Shown here in pieces: positions 42,781-51,583 of a DNA stretch of 64,000 bases. The notes under the pieces were generated by a model, which was not told where the DNA came from, did no database searches, and saw only the letters and a list, made by a program, of their open reading frames with translations. Source of the DNA: CBDCMJ01 sp965218875 (lineage in GTDB: Bacteria > Chloroflexota > Dehalococcoidia > Lucifugimonadales > UBA3495). The position numbers were made by a program, and so were the translations under genes. The stretch is taken from positions 2,852,001 through 2,916,000 of the forward strand of contig OZ244707.1 of assembly GCA_965218875.1 (NCBI GenBank). The letters are read 5' to 3'. Position 1 is the stretch's first letter. Each line of letters opens with the position of its first letter.

Positions 42781-43964
42781 CTAAGCATCGGCATCCCCTG
42801 GGGCGATGTAGATGCGTACCCCAGCAGGGTGCCGTCGAAGTCGAAGCAGAGGGCGTCGACGATCAGAGCGCCGGCGTCCTGGCCCAACTGCTTGTGGCTT
42901 TCCTCGCACACCAGTTGGCACATGAGAGGAAAGACCGCGTTGAGGTCGGCGGCCTGGGCTATTTCCTGGAAGTGGCGGCCACTGGAGGCCTCCCGCATCC
43001 GGGCCTGCACCTCGGCGGAGGCCCCGCACCGGCCGGCCAGGGAGGCCAGGAAGTTGACGTCTACCTTGTTGCCGGCCACGTGGGTAACGAAGTACCCCAT
43101 GGCCATCTTGGAGAACTTGCCCACCATGCCCACGTGAGTGGCGCGCTCGACCTTGCGCATGACACAGCGTTTCAGGGCCGGACCGCTGAAAATCCCCGCT
43201 TCCACGTAGGCCATGTCCGGCAAGTCCAGGTAGAGCCGTGAGAAAGCCTCGCTCTGAGTGCCGGTGGACAGCACCAGGTGGGACAGGTTATTGGCCGCCG
43301 CCACGTCTATCGCCAGGTGTACGCTCGCCCGCCACGCCGCCGTGGAGTAGGGCTGGACCACTCCGGTGCTGCCTAGAATGGAGACTCCGCCCATTACGCC
43401 CAATCGCGCGTTGGTGGTCTTGAGAGCGATCTCCTCGCCATTGGTGACGGAAATCCGGGCCTCGAAGCACTCTTCCGGTCCCGCGCCGCAGCCGGAGGCA
43501 GCCTCCTCCACCGACTCGCCGATCATCCGCCGGGGCACCCTGGTGACGGCCGGGTCCCCCACCGGGATACCGGTGCCGGGCCTGGTGACGGTGCCCACCC
43601 CCGGTCCGCCGGTGATGATTACCCGCCCGCCGGAAGCCGCGGACCGGGACACTGTGGCGAAAATTTCCGCGCCGTGGGTCACGTCAGGGTCGTCGCCGCC
43701 GTCCTTGATTACCGAGCACAGCACGCTCTTCCCGTCCGGGGCGTACTGGCAACGGTGCACCGGGAACGACGCGTCCCGGCCCACGGGCAGGTGGATGGAG
43801 ACCTCGTGAATAGCGACTCCGGTGAGCAGCGCTACGGTGGCCGCCTTGGCCGCCGCCGCCGCACAGGAGCCGGTGGTGTAGCCGGTGCGCATACCCCGGC
43901 GCCACGCGGTCTGGCGGCTGTAGTCGCTCTCGACCCCGTTATCGGCTGACCTGTCTTCAATCAT
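42781..43964 (-). CDS. cbiD: Cobalt-precorrin-5B C1-methyltransferase
   Basis: C1-methyltransferase of the anaerobic pathway. N-terminal signature GMRTGYTTGSCAAAAAKAA, then GGDDPDVTHGAEI, IITGGPGVGTVTRPG, GVMGGVSILGSTGVVQPYS and GKFSKMAMGYFVTHVAGNKVD. As read, the frame runs on past the expected C-terminus into cbiT sequence. One more G at the run 42819-42822 would give the ending GTLLGVRIYIAPGDADA and a stop at 42781 (about 394 aa). The enzyme core is intact either way. Confidence 0.87.
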
Positions 43965-43970
43965 GGCCGT

Positions 43971-44936
43971 CTATATGCTGCCGGGGTCCCTCTGAACTGC
44001 TTGGGCCGGTTGGGCCGGCTGGCTTTGGGCCCGCCGCCAGGTCTCCCGAACGCGCTGCGCCGCGGCGGCAGCGGCCTGGGTCTCCGCTCCCAAGGGGGGA
44101 ATTACCGACATGGGTATATCCGGATACTTCTCACGCAATCCAGCCATGCCGCCCAACACGTTTCTCTTCAGTATCAGACCGGGGAAAAACAGGTAGGGCA
44201 CGTAAAGCAGCGACGACACCCGCCGGTCGTGGACCAAGCGCTCGGTGGCGGCTTCCATGGTGGGAAGGCCATAGTGGGACTGGGCTATCTCCGTCGCGAA
44301 ACCCGGGCCCAATCGCGCTTCAACCAACCGGGCCATCTCCCGGAGCCATTGGCAATCGTCGTACTGGGTCTTGGTCCCTGCCTTGACCAGGACTACGCCC
44401 ACAACGTGGCCCTCTCCGGTGCGGCCTTGCGGCGGCCAGTCCATGCCGCGAATTCGCTGCACCACCAGGTCGGCCAAGCCGGAGTTCGCGCCCAGGCCCT
44501 GGGCCAGGTGGAGCCGTATTGCCGGCGCGGCCGACCGCAGCTCTTCGATGATCTCCTCCAGCTCCAGGGTAGCGTGTTTCCCGTTGCCCAGGAGAAAGGG
44601 GACCAACGCCGCGTGCCGGAAGCCCCGTTCCCCCAGCATCTGCACGACCTGCTGCGGGGTGGGCTCGATGAATTCGAGGCAGGACAGCACCAACTGCGGT
44701 TCCCGGAGGTCCAGGAGGATCTGCACCCGGCAGGCGGCGCGCCCGAGTCCCTCTTGGGTGTTGGGGCATTGCAGGCACCAACCGGGCGGGCCGGATTCCT
44801 CCTCCACCCAGGCGCAGGAACACTCGCTGCGGTCGGCGCCGCGCTGGCTTCCGTGGGCAATCAGGACCACCGCCCAGCCGGCGTCCTTTCGGGTTGGGCC
44901 CGAAACCTCGGTCCTGGTGTTGAAGTCGGCGGTCAT
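43971..44936 (-). CDS. cbiX: Sirohydrochlorin cobaltochelatase, CbiX type
   Basis: Inserts cobalt into sirohydrochlorin, 321 aa, consistent with a two-domain long CbiX. Domain 1 has VVLIAHGSQRG, LVPFLLGNGKHATLELEE; domain 2 has VGVVLVKAGTKTQYDD and the segment IAQSHYGLPTMEAA. Right after the first HGS, a Cys-rich insertion of about 30 residues carries C39-x-C41, C54-x2-C57 and C69, which is unusual and might bind a metal or an Fe-S cluster. The start overlaps cbiC (ATGA). Confidence 0.85.
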   Translation of the reverse strand: MTADFNTRTEVSGPTRKDAGWAVVLIAHGSQRGADRSECSCAWVEEESGPPGWCLQCPNTQEGLGRAACRVQILLDLREPQLVLSCLEFIEPTPQQVVQMLGERGFRHAALVPFLLGNGKHATLELEEIIEELRSAAPAIRLHLAQGLGANSGLADLVVQRIRGMDWPPQGRTGEGHVVGVVLVKAGTKTQYDDCQWLREMARLVEARLGPGFATEIAQSHYGLPTMEAATERLVHDRRVSSLLYVPYLFFPGLILKRNVLGGMAGLREKYPDIPMSVIPPLGAETQAAAAAAQRVRETWRRAQSQPAQPAQAVQRDPGSI

Positions 44937-45601
44937 GGCGTTGGCGCGTACTCCGGGGGCGCATCTTCCAACGCCAACGAAAGCAGGGCGTTGACCGTCG
45001 CCGCTGCCGCGGAGCTTCCCCCGCGGCGCTCCATCACCGATATGTGGGGGGCCTGGCTTCGCGCCAGTTCCTCCTTGGACTCCGCGCAAGCAACGAATCC
45101 CACCGGCATACCTATGACCAAGGCTGGCTTGACCCCTTCTTCGTTGATCAAGTCCAGCAGCGCCAGCAACGCGGTGGGGGCGTTGCCCACCGCAACCACC
45201 GAGCCGTCCAGGTGGGGCGCCAGCTCGCGCATGGCGGCCACCGACCTGGTGACGCCCTCCGCTTGGGCGCTCCGGGCAACCTGGGGATCGTCGATGCGGC
45301 ACCTGGTGGAAACGCCCAGGCTGGAAAGAAGCGCCTTGGAAATCCCCACTTCCACCATTCGCACGTCGGTAATGACCTCCGCCCCGGACCGCAGCGCTTC
45401 TACGCCCAACTCCACGGCCCCAGGACTGAAGTTGACCTGACCGGCAACGTCTGGGTCTCCCTCGGCCCGGACTATGCGACACACCACGCAGCGCTGGGCC
45501 GGCGACAACGGCAGGGAATCGGGCAGCGAGGCCTCCACCAGCCTCAGGCTTTCCCGGTCTATTTCTTGGGGGAGAAGAGCGTATTTTTTCACTAGGGACA
45601 T
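44933..45601 (-). CDS. cbiC: Precorrin-8X methylmutase
   Basis: CobH/CbiC isomerase that moves the C11 methyl to C12 to give hydrogenobyrinate or cobyrinate, 222 aa. Motifs: RIVRAEGDPDVAG, VITDVRMVEVGI, VAVGNAPTALLALLDLI, PALVIGMPVGFVACAESKEEL and MERRGGSSAAAATVNALLSLA. Start at 45601, 52 bp after hemA. All active-site segments are present. Confidence 0.94.
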   Translation of the reverse strand: MSLVKKYALLPQEIDRESLRLVEASLPDSLPLSPAQRCVVCRIVRAEGDPDVAGQVNFSPGAVELGVEALRSGAEVITDVRMVEVGISKALLSSLGVSTRCRIDDPQVARSAQAEGVTRSVAAMRELAPHLDGSVVAVGNAPTALLALLDLINEEGVKPALVIGMPVGFVACAESKEELARSQAPHISVMERRGGSSAAAATVNALLSLALEDAPPEYAPTP

Positions 45602-45653
45602 GGGTCAATGGGGGCAGGGCGGTTCAGCTTTGGGACGCCTGTTCGATCTCTTC

Positions 45654-46925
45654 CTAGGTCAGCCCGAACACTTCCTTGGCCAGGGCCAGGTCAGACGGGG
45701 GAAGCGGGCCCCTCAGGAACATGGTGGGGCTGTGGAGCAGCTTCTTCACGATGGCCTGAGTCATGGCCTCCACGGACGCCCATTCCTCCGCGGTGAGCCG
45801 GTCCCCAAGTCGCTTCATGGTCTTGCTGAGCTCGGCCTCGCGTATTCGCTCCGCCTTGCTACGGAGGGTAATCACCGTGGGCAGCACTTCGAGGCGGCGG
45901 CGCCACTCCAGGAATCTCCGGGTCTCCGTGCTCACCAACTCCTCAGCCCACAGGGCTTCGGCTTCTTTTTGCTGCCTGGAAACCCGGCACACGGAGTCCA
46001 GGTCATCCACGTCGTGGAGAAAGACGTTGTCTATGCCCGCGGCCGCCGGGTCTATGTCCCGGGGAACGGCTATGTCCAGCAGCAGCAAGGGCCTATCGGG
46101 GCGCGACTCCATGGCTGCCTCCACGTCGCCGGCTTCCAACACATAGGCAGGCGACCCGGTGCAGCCTATGACTATGTCGGCAGCCTTCAGCGCGTCCGAG
46201 AGGTCCTGGAAGGGGACCGCCCGGCCGGACAGGTTCTGCGCCAAGTCGACGGCCCGGCTGTGGGTACGGTTGGACACTGTTATGTCTTTGACCCCGGACT
46301 TGGCCAGCACCTGGGCAGCCAACTGGCCCGCGTCTCCCGCGCCCACCACCACCGCCCTGCTGCTCCGCAGGTCTCCCAGGGCGTTCTTGGCCAGTTCCAC
46401 GCAGGCCCTGCTGACCGACAGCGCGTTGCGGCCTATGCCAGTCTCGCGGCGCACCTTGCGACCGACGCTCAATGCCCTCTGGAACAGCAGGGACAGCGGC
46501 CCGGGGAGCGTCCCCGATTGGGAGGCGGCGTCGAAGCCTTCCCGCACCTGGCCGATGATCTGCTCCTCGCCCAGGATCATGGAGTCCAAGCTCGACGCCA
46601 CGCGGAACAGGTGTTGGACGCACTGTTGCCCGCGGTGGACGTAGAGAAACCGGTCGACGTCCAGCAGGGAAACGTCGAAACGGTCGGTGAGAAATGCCTT
46701 GAGGCGGTCTTCCGCGGAGCCGCGGCGGGCGCTCGGTGCGCCAGACCGAGGCGGTTCTGTGGTGTAGAATTCGGCGCGGTTACAGGTGGCCAGGATTACT
46801 CCGGGGACGCCGTACCCGGTCATGGCGTTGAGTTCTTCCGGCCACCTGTCCTTGGAAAGGGTGAGTTTCTCGCGCACTGGCAGGGGTGAAGTGCGGTGGT
46901 TGAGTCCTACTACCAGGAATTCCAA
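45654..46925 (-). CDS. hemA: Glutamyl-tRNA reductase
   Basis: First step of C5-pathway tetrapyrrole synthesis, 423 aa. N-terminal VVGLNHRTSPLPVREKL, catalytic Cys48 in ATCNRAEFY, GEEQIIGQVREGF, VVGAGDAGQLAAQVLA (NADPH site) and a C-terminal dimerisation helix. Family sequence begins at the TTG at 46925, which has AAAGGTGA seven bases upstream; the open frame continues upstream but not as HemA. It supplies precursor for the cobalamin genes that follow on the same strand. Confidence 0.94.
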   Translation of the reverse strand: MEFLVVGLNHRTSPLPVREKLTLSKDRWPEELNAMTGYGVPGVILATCNRAEFYTTEPPRSGAPSARRGSAEDRLKAFLTDRFDVSLLDVDRFLYVHRGQQCVQHLFRVASSLDSMILGEEQIIGQVREGFDAASQSGTLPGPLSLLFQRALSVGRKVRRETGIGRNALSVSRACVELAKNALGDLRSSRAVVVGAGDAGQLAAQVLAKSGVKDITVSNRTHSRAVDLAQNLSGRAVPFQDLSDALKAADIVIGCTGSPAYVLEAGDVEAAMESRPDRPLLLLDIAVPRDIDPAAAGIDNVFLHDVDDLDSVCRVSRQQKEAEALWAEELVSTETRRFLEWRRRLEVLPTVITLRSKAERIREAELSKTMKRLGDRLTAEEWASVEAMTQAIVKKLLHSPTMFLRGPLPPSDLALAKEVFGLT

Positions 46926-46969
46926 GCGGGTGTCACCTTTTGATACGGCCAGGGCAATACGATCTGGCG

Positions 46970-47236
46970 TTAGTTTCCCGTTCCTTCGGCAACGGACGAA
47001 AGCGGGGCTTGCGCCAGCATGTCCTCCAGGATTCTTTGCAACGCCATGGTGTGGCTGCAGAGCCCTCGGGCGGCGAAAAAATGGCACGGGCAACTCCAAG
47101 CGCCGCCGTCAAACTCTACGGCGTAGCTGTTGTGGTTACCCTCGAAAGACGCCTTCAACGCGGTGATGGTCACCCGGTCCTTCTCTTCCGCGTATTTTCT
47201 GGCTTTGTCTATCTTCCCGATGAGACTGGAGTCCAT
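46970..47236 (-). CDS. SWIM zinc-finger small protein
   Basis: 88 aa with a SWIM motif C-x-C-x(n)-C-x-H: WSCPCHFFAARGLCSHTMAL, preceded by the usual beta-strands (NSYAVEFDGGAWS). The protein is little more than this domain, so it may bind DNA or a protein partner. It is the first gene after the promoter at 47282-47310 and lies 44 bp before hemA, which suggests a role in controlling the operon; that is inferred from position. Confidence 0.78.
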   Translation of the reverse strand: MDSSLIGKIDKARKYAEEKDRVTITALKASFEGNHNSYAVEFDGGAWSCPCHFFAARGLCSHTMALQRILEDMLAQAPLSSVAEGTGN

Positions 47237-47281
47237 CTACGCCCCCCAACGTCTTCGGCAGTGGCTTTGGCCCGCCGTGTG

Positions 47282-47310
47282 ATTGTACGGTGACCCGGTT
47301 GAGGGGTCAA
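47282..47310 (-). promoter_or_regulatory. Promoter of the SWIM-hemA-cobalamin operon
   Basis: The minus strand reads TTGACC (47310-47305), a 17-bp spacer, then TACAAT (47287-47282). Transcription would start about 39 nt before the SWIM gene. It is the only strong promoter seen on this strand between 47 and 37 kb. Confidence 0.7.
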
Positions 47311-47319
47311 GGCTTGACC
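47305..47319. promoter_or_regulatory. Palindrome overlapping the -35 of the hem/cob promoter
   Basis: GGTCAAG-G-CTTGACC is a perfect 7-bp inverted repeat centred on 47312. Its left half is the -35 box. A bound dimer would block RNA polymerase, so this is a candidate operator. Confidence 0.5.
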
Positions 47320-47751
47320 GCGCCGCGGGCGGCCCCCAGGATTTTGTGCCCCTACTTCCACCTGGATTCTTTCGCCCGGATACGAGAATGGCCATAGCAA
47401 CAACGTGCTTCCAAATTGAGTCAGGATATTCTTGAGGCACACCCCAATGCCGCCTCTCCCTTGACAGGCCCGAAAGCCAATACACAAACTGAAATCATGT
47501 CGCCGACGCGCCAACAGCCAAAACCCCCTCAATGGTCCGTGATCAGTGACCAGCCATTAGCCACTGGCTGCAGGCGCCCCCAAAAGAGGGGCGGGAGGGC
47601 TTCAGGCCCCACGACCGATTCGTTCCCTATCCGTTCCAAGGAAGAAACGAATCCAACCCGGGCCCAGTCCCCGCAAAACCTTGGGGCACACCCCCCCGCC
47701 GACCGCCGGGTCTACGGGGGAGAAAGCCGGCCTTGTCGTGGCCGCGTTCGA

Positions 47752-47780
47752 TTGACGCTCTATCCCCGTTGACATACAAT
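47752..47780 (+). promoter_or_regulatory. Promoter of alaS
   Basis: TTGACG (47752-47757), a 17-bp spacer, and TACAAT (47775-47780). Transcription would start near 47787, leaving an untranslated leader of about 209 nt before alaS. The leader is GC-rich with several short stems. The rest of the 47237-47995 gap holds the divergent promoter and no gene. Confidence 0.65.
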
Positions 47781-47995
47781 TCCATTCCGATGCTCGCCGG
47801 TTTATGAACGTAATCCGTCGCGGTAAGCGCAGACGGTGGCGCTCCCTGGACCGAGGCAGCAGACCGAGCCGCTCCGGACGCCCCGGTGAGGGGGTCCAGC
47901 CCCGGGCCCGTCTCGCCACGCGCGGCCGGGAAGTCATCGAATAGCGAATCTCAACAAGCGCCAAGTCCGGCAGGTCAGGACTGGCAGGCAGGCCC

Positions 47996-50986
47996 ATGAA
48001 CGGCGACGAAGTTAGAAACTCCTTCATCCGGTTCTTCACGGACAAGGGCCATCTCCACATGCCCAGCGCGTCGTTGATACCGGCCGGAGACCCCACGCTG
48101 CTGTTCACCAGCGCGGGCATGGTGCCCTTCAAGCCCTTCTTTACCGGCGAGCAGACCCCGCCGGCCCGCCGCATGACCAGCAGCCAAAAGAGCTTCCGCA
48201 CCACCGACATAGACGAGGTGGGAGACCACAAGCACCTGACCTTCTTCGAGATGCTGGGCAACTTCAGTATCGGCGACTACTTCAAGGAGGGCGCCGTCTC
48301 CTTCGCCTGGGAGTTGGTTACCCAGGTGTTCCGGCTGGCTCCCGAGCGGATGTTTGTCACCATTCACCTGGATGATGACGAAGCGTTCCTGATTTGGCGG
48401 GACCAGGTCGGCGTACCCGAGGACCGCATCTACCGCTACGGCGACAGCGACAACTGGTGGGGGCCTGCGGGAAACGAGGGCGCGACGGGGCCCTGCTCCG
48501 AGCTCCACTATGACGGCGGCCGGGCCAAGGGATGCGGCGACCTGGTGGACCCGGAGGTGTTGACCGGCCTGCTGCTGGAGGACCGCGGCTCCGGAGCAAA
48601 GACCGGGTTTCCCGACGTTCCGGGCTGCCACCCCAACTGCGACTGCGAGCGTTTCGTGGAGCTGTGGAACCTGGTGTTCATGCAGTTCTACCAGGACTCA
48701 GAGGGCAACCGGACCCCCCTTCCGGCGCCCAGCGTGGACACCGGAATGGGCCTGGAGCGGGCCGCGGCCGTCCTTCAGGACAAGGCCAACGTATACGAGA
48801 CCGACCTGTTCTCCCCCATCATCGACAGTGTCTGCGGGCTGGCCGGGAAGACCTACGGGGATGACCCCGAAGCCGACTACGCCATACGCGTGGTGGCGGA
48901 GCACGCCCGGGCGGCGGTGTTCCTCATCGGCGACGGCGTCGCGCCGGGGAACGAAGGCCGCGGGTACGTGCTCCGCAGGGTGATTCGCCGGGCCATCCGC
49001 TACGGGCGCCGGCTGGGTCTGGACCAACCCTATCTGGCCCAGGTGGCCGAGACGGTGCTGCCCCGCTTCCGGCAGACCTACCCGGAGCTGCGGGAAAACC
49101 ACGATTTCATCCTCCGCGTGATACGCCTGGAGGAGGAGCGGTTCGCCAACTCTTTCGATAGGGGCAACACGATTCTGGCGGGAATGATCGGCTACCGGGC
49201 CCACCACGCCGCCGCCGTTCCCAAGTTGGTGGAGTTCCTCCGGCAACAAAATCCCGGCGCGGGCAGCGCCGCGTCGGTGCTGGCGCAGTTCGGTCTTGAC
49301 GGCTTTCCCACCGAGTCCGGCCCGGCCGAGTCGATAGGGCACGAAATCGCCGCCGAGCAGGTATCCAGGCTCGCTGCCGACCTTCTCGGGACCTTGGAAG
49401 AGGGTCAGCAGTCGGGCAGCCACGGGCCAAGCCCGGAGTCCCGGTTGGGGTCCCTGGCCGGCTGGGCCAAGGCTATTTCCGCCAGGGAGGGGTTTCTCCT
49501 CTACGACACCTATGGATTTCCGCCGGAGTTGACCGCCGAGATTGCCCGGGAGCAGGGCCTGGAAATGGACCTTGAAGGCTTCGCGGCGGAAATGGAAGCG
49601 CAGCGGCGGCAGTCGCGGGCCTCCCACGCCTTCACCGGCAGCATGGAGATGGTCACCGCCTACGAGGACTTGGGACTGGGCATGACTCACTTCGTGGGCT
49701 ACGCCGGCTTGCGGCAGGACACCACCGTGGACGCGATTCTGGTCTATCCCTCGGGGGACTCAGGCCAAGCGTCGCCGGCCGGTCACGCCGCCGAGGGCCA
49801 GCGGGTGGAGGTAGTCCTGACGCAGACCCCCTTCTACGCCGAAGGCGGGGGGCAACTGGCGGACCACGGCCTCCTCACCGGTCCCAACGGCGTAGTGGCC
49901 GTCGAGGATACCCAAAGTCCGGTTGCGGGGCTTATCGTGCACCGGGGCGTGGTCCAACGCGGGGATATTTCCCTGGGCGAGGCCGTCGCCGCCCAGGCCG
50001 ATCCGGTCCGCCGCCTGGACGCGTCGCGAAATCATAGCGGGACCCACCTGCTGCACGCGTCGCTACGGGCCGTCCTCGGCCCCCACGTCCGCCAGGCCGG
50101 GTCCTTGGTCGCCCCGGAACGGCTGCGCTTCGACTTCAGCCACGTGAGCCCCCTCTCCGCCGAGGAAGTGTCCTCGGTCCAGGGCCTAGCCAACGAGCGG
50201 ATACGGGACAATCTGTTGGTCTTGTCCCAGGAGACATCCTACTCCCAGGCGGTGCGCGACGGCGCGTTGGCCTTCTTTGGCGACCGGTACGGCGACGTGG
50301 TCCGCGTGGTCAGCATGTCCAACGGAGAGGCCTTCAGCGTCGAGGTGTGCGGCGGCACCCACGTGGCGGCCACGGGCCAGGTGGGCTCCCTGTTCGTGTT
50401 GGGCGAGTCCAGCATCGGCGGCGGAATGCGCCGCATCGAGGCCGTCACCGGCCGGGCCGCGGAGCGCATGTTGGTCGATTACTCGGCCAAGCTGGAAAAC
50501 CTCTCCCGGAAGCTGCAGACCCCGGTGGCCGACCTCGAGGCCAGGTTGGACAGCTTCATCAAGGATACCGAGGAACTCAGGCGGCGCCTGGCCGCTTTGG
50601 AACGGACCACCCTGCGCTGGGAGGCCGAGAACCTGCTGGCGCGGGTGGTGGACGTGGACGGCATCAAAGTGGCTGCCGGGCGGACCTCGGCCGGCAGTTC
50701 CGAGGCCATGCGGGAGATGGGGGACTTCCTCAAGGCCAAGCTCTCCAGCGCCGTGGTGGTGCTGGCCGCCGTGGTGGACGGCAGCCCGCTGCTCATCGCC
50801 ATGGTGACCCCCGACCTGGTGGACCGCGGCGTCCACGCCGGCAATATAGCCAGGGACACGGCCAAGGTGATGGGCGGCGGCGGCGGCGGGAGGCCGGAAA
50901 TGGCCCAAGCGGGCGGTCGCCACGCGGGAAAGCTCGACGAGGCCTTGCGGGGAGTGCCCACGTTGGTGCGGCGCAGCGTCTCCTAA
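47996..50986 (+). CDS. alaS: Alanyl-tRNA synthetase, long form
   Basis: Class II synthetase, 996 aa, about 110 more than usual. Catalytic motifs: SFIRFFTDKGHLHMPSASL, HKHLTFFEMLGNFSIGDYFKEGA (motif 2) and DTGMGLERAAAVLQ (motif 3). Editing domain has the zinc motif RNHSGTHLLHASL and CGGTHV, followed by the C-Ala domain with glycine-rich GGGGGGRPEMAQAGG. Extra segments: about 20 residues with a CHPNCDC cluster near 210-217, and about 85 residues between SFDRG (390) and LLYDTYGFPP (501). Both spare the active site. Same strand as ruvX. Confidence 0.96.
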   Translation: MNGDEVRNSFIRFFTDKGHLHMPSASLIPAGDPTLLFTSAGMVPFKPFFTGEQTPPARRMTSSQKSFRTTDIDEVGDHKHLTFFEMLGNFSIGDYFKEGAVSFAWELVTQVFRLAPERMFVTIHLDDDEAFLIWRDQVGVPEDRIYRYGDSDNWWGPAGNEGATGPCSELHYDGGRAKGCGDLVDPEVLTGLLLEDRGSGAKTGFPDVPGCHPNCDCERFVELWNLVFMQFYQDSEGNRTPLPAPSVDTGMGLERAAAVLQDKANVYETDLFSPIIDSVCGLAGKTYGDDPEADYAIRVVAEHARAAVFLIGDGVAPGNEGRGYVLRRVIRRAIRYGRRLGLDQPYLAQVAETVLPRFRQTYPELRENHDFILRVIRLEEERFANSFDRGNTILAGMIGYRAHHAAAVPKLVEFLRQQNPGAGSAASVLAQFGLDGFPTESGPAESIGHEIAAEQVSRLAADLLGTLEEGQQSGSHGPSPESRLGSLAGWAKAISAREGFLLYDTYGFPPELTAEIAREQGLEMDLEGFAAEMEAQRRQSRASHAFTGSMEMVTAYEDLGLGMTHFVGYAGLRQDTTVDAILVYPSGDSGQASPAGHAAEGQRVEVVLTQTPFYAEGGGQLADHGLLTGPNGVVAVEDTQSPVAGLIVHRGVVQRGDISLGEAVAAQADPVRRLDASRNHSGTHLLHASLRAVLGPHVRQAGSLVAPERLRFDFSHVSPLSAEEVSSVQGLANERIRDNLLVLSQETSYSQAVRDGALAFFGDRYGDVVRVVSMSNGEAFSVEVCGGTHVAATGQVGSLFVLGESSIGGGMRRIEAVTGRAAERMLVDYSAKLENLSRKLQTPVADLEARLDSFIKDTEELRRRLAALERTTLRWEAENLLARVVDVDGIKVAAGRTSAGSSEAMREMGDFLKAKLSSAVVVLAAVVDGSPLLIAMVTPDLVDRGVHAGNIARDTAKVMGGGGGGRPEMAQAGGRHAGKLDEALRGVPTLVRRSVS

Positions 50987-51049
50987 CGGGCGCGAAGCCT
51001 TGTCCCCCCAGGCGATTCTTCGTTTATTAGACCGGGGCAGGCCGCAGTT

Positions 51050-51535
51050 GTGCCGGGGCGGTCCTTGCCCTGTCGACCGGAGGACAAGACCCTGAAACTG
51101 CTGGCTCTCGACCTGGGTGAGCGGCGCATAGGACTGGCGGTTGGGGACGACGCCACCAGGCTGGTTTTCCCCGGCGGCCACCTGGAGCGGGTCAAGCTGA
51201 GCTTGGACGTGGCACGAGTGCTGCAAGCCGCCCATGGCAAGGACACCGAGGGGTTCGTGGTAGGCGTTCCCTATAGCCTGGATGGAACACTGGGGCCGGG
51301 GGCCCGGCGGGCCGAGGGCTTCATCCGGGCGCTGCGGCGCCGCACCGCATTGCCCGTCTACTCGGTGGACGAGCGGTTTACGTCCGTCGAGGCGGAGGGA
51401 CTGTTGCGGGAAGCGGGGCGTCAGGCGTCCTGGGAGAAGGGATCGGTGGACGAGGCTGCCGCCTCGTTGATATTGCAGCGCTTTCTCGAGGGGCTGGACC
51501 GGCAGCCGCAGGATGAGGGGTCCGCTGCCAGCTAA
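51050..51535 (+). CDS. ruvX: Putative Holliday junction resolvase RuvX/YqgF
   Basis: RNase H-fold protein, about 161 aa from a GTG at 51050; family sequence begins at LLALDLGERRIGLAVGD (catalytic Asp). Further motifs are FVVGVPYSLDGTLGPGA and VYSVDERFTSVEAEGLL, with SVDEAAASLILQRFL at the end. Homologues act in 16S rRNA 5' maturation or as anti-termination factors. It follows alaS by about 60 bp, a common pairing. Confidence 0.87.
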   Translation: MPGRSLPCRPEDKTLKLLALDLGERRIGLAVGDDATRLVFPGGHLERVKLSLDVARVLQAAHGKDTEGFVVGVPYSLDGTLGPGARRAEGFIRALRRRTALPVYSVDERFTSVEAEGLLREAGRQASWEKGSVDEAAASLILQRFLEGLDRQPQDEGSAAS

Positions 51536-51583
51536 TATGGATAGAGCCGCGCAGTAGCGACCTAGGAGAGTTCCAGGGGGATA

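Noticed and set aside
44001..45440. 479-codon plus-strand frame opposite cbiX and cbiC
   Set aside because: Antisense of two well-supported cobalamin genes.
47240..47560. Cobalamin riboswitch upstream of the hemA-cob operon
   Set aside because: GCCACTG occurs near 47255 and 47560, but the other conserved boxes (GGTGAAATCC, GGGAAGG, the B12 box) were not found.
47840..47930. T-box in the alaS leader
   Set aside because: GACGGTGGCGC is only a partial match to AGGGTGGxACCGCG and no specifier stem could be drawn.
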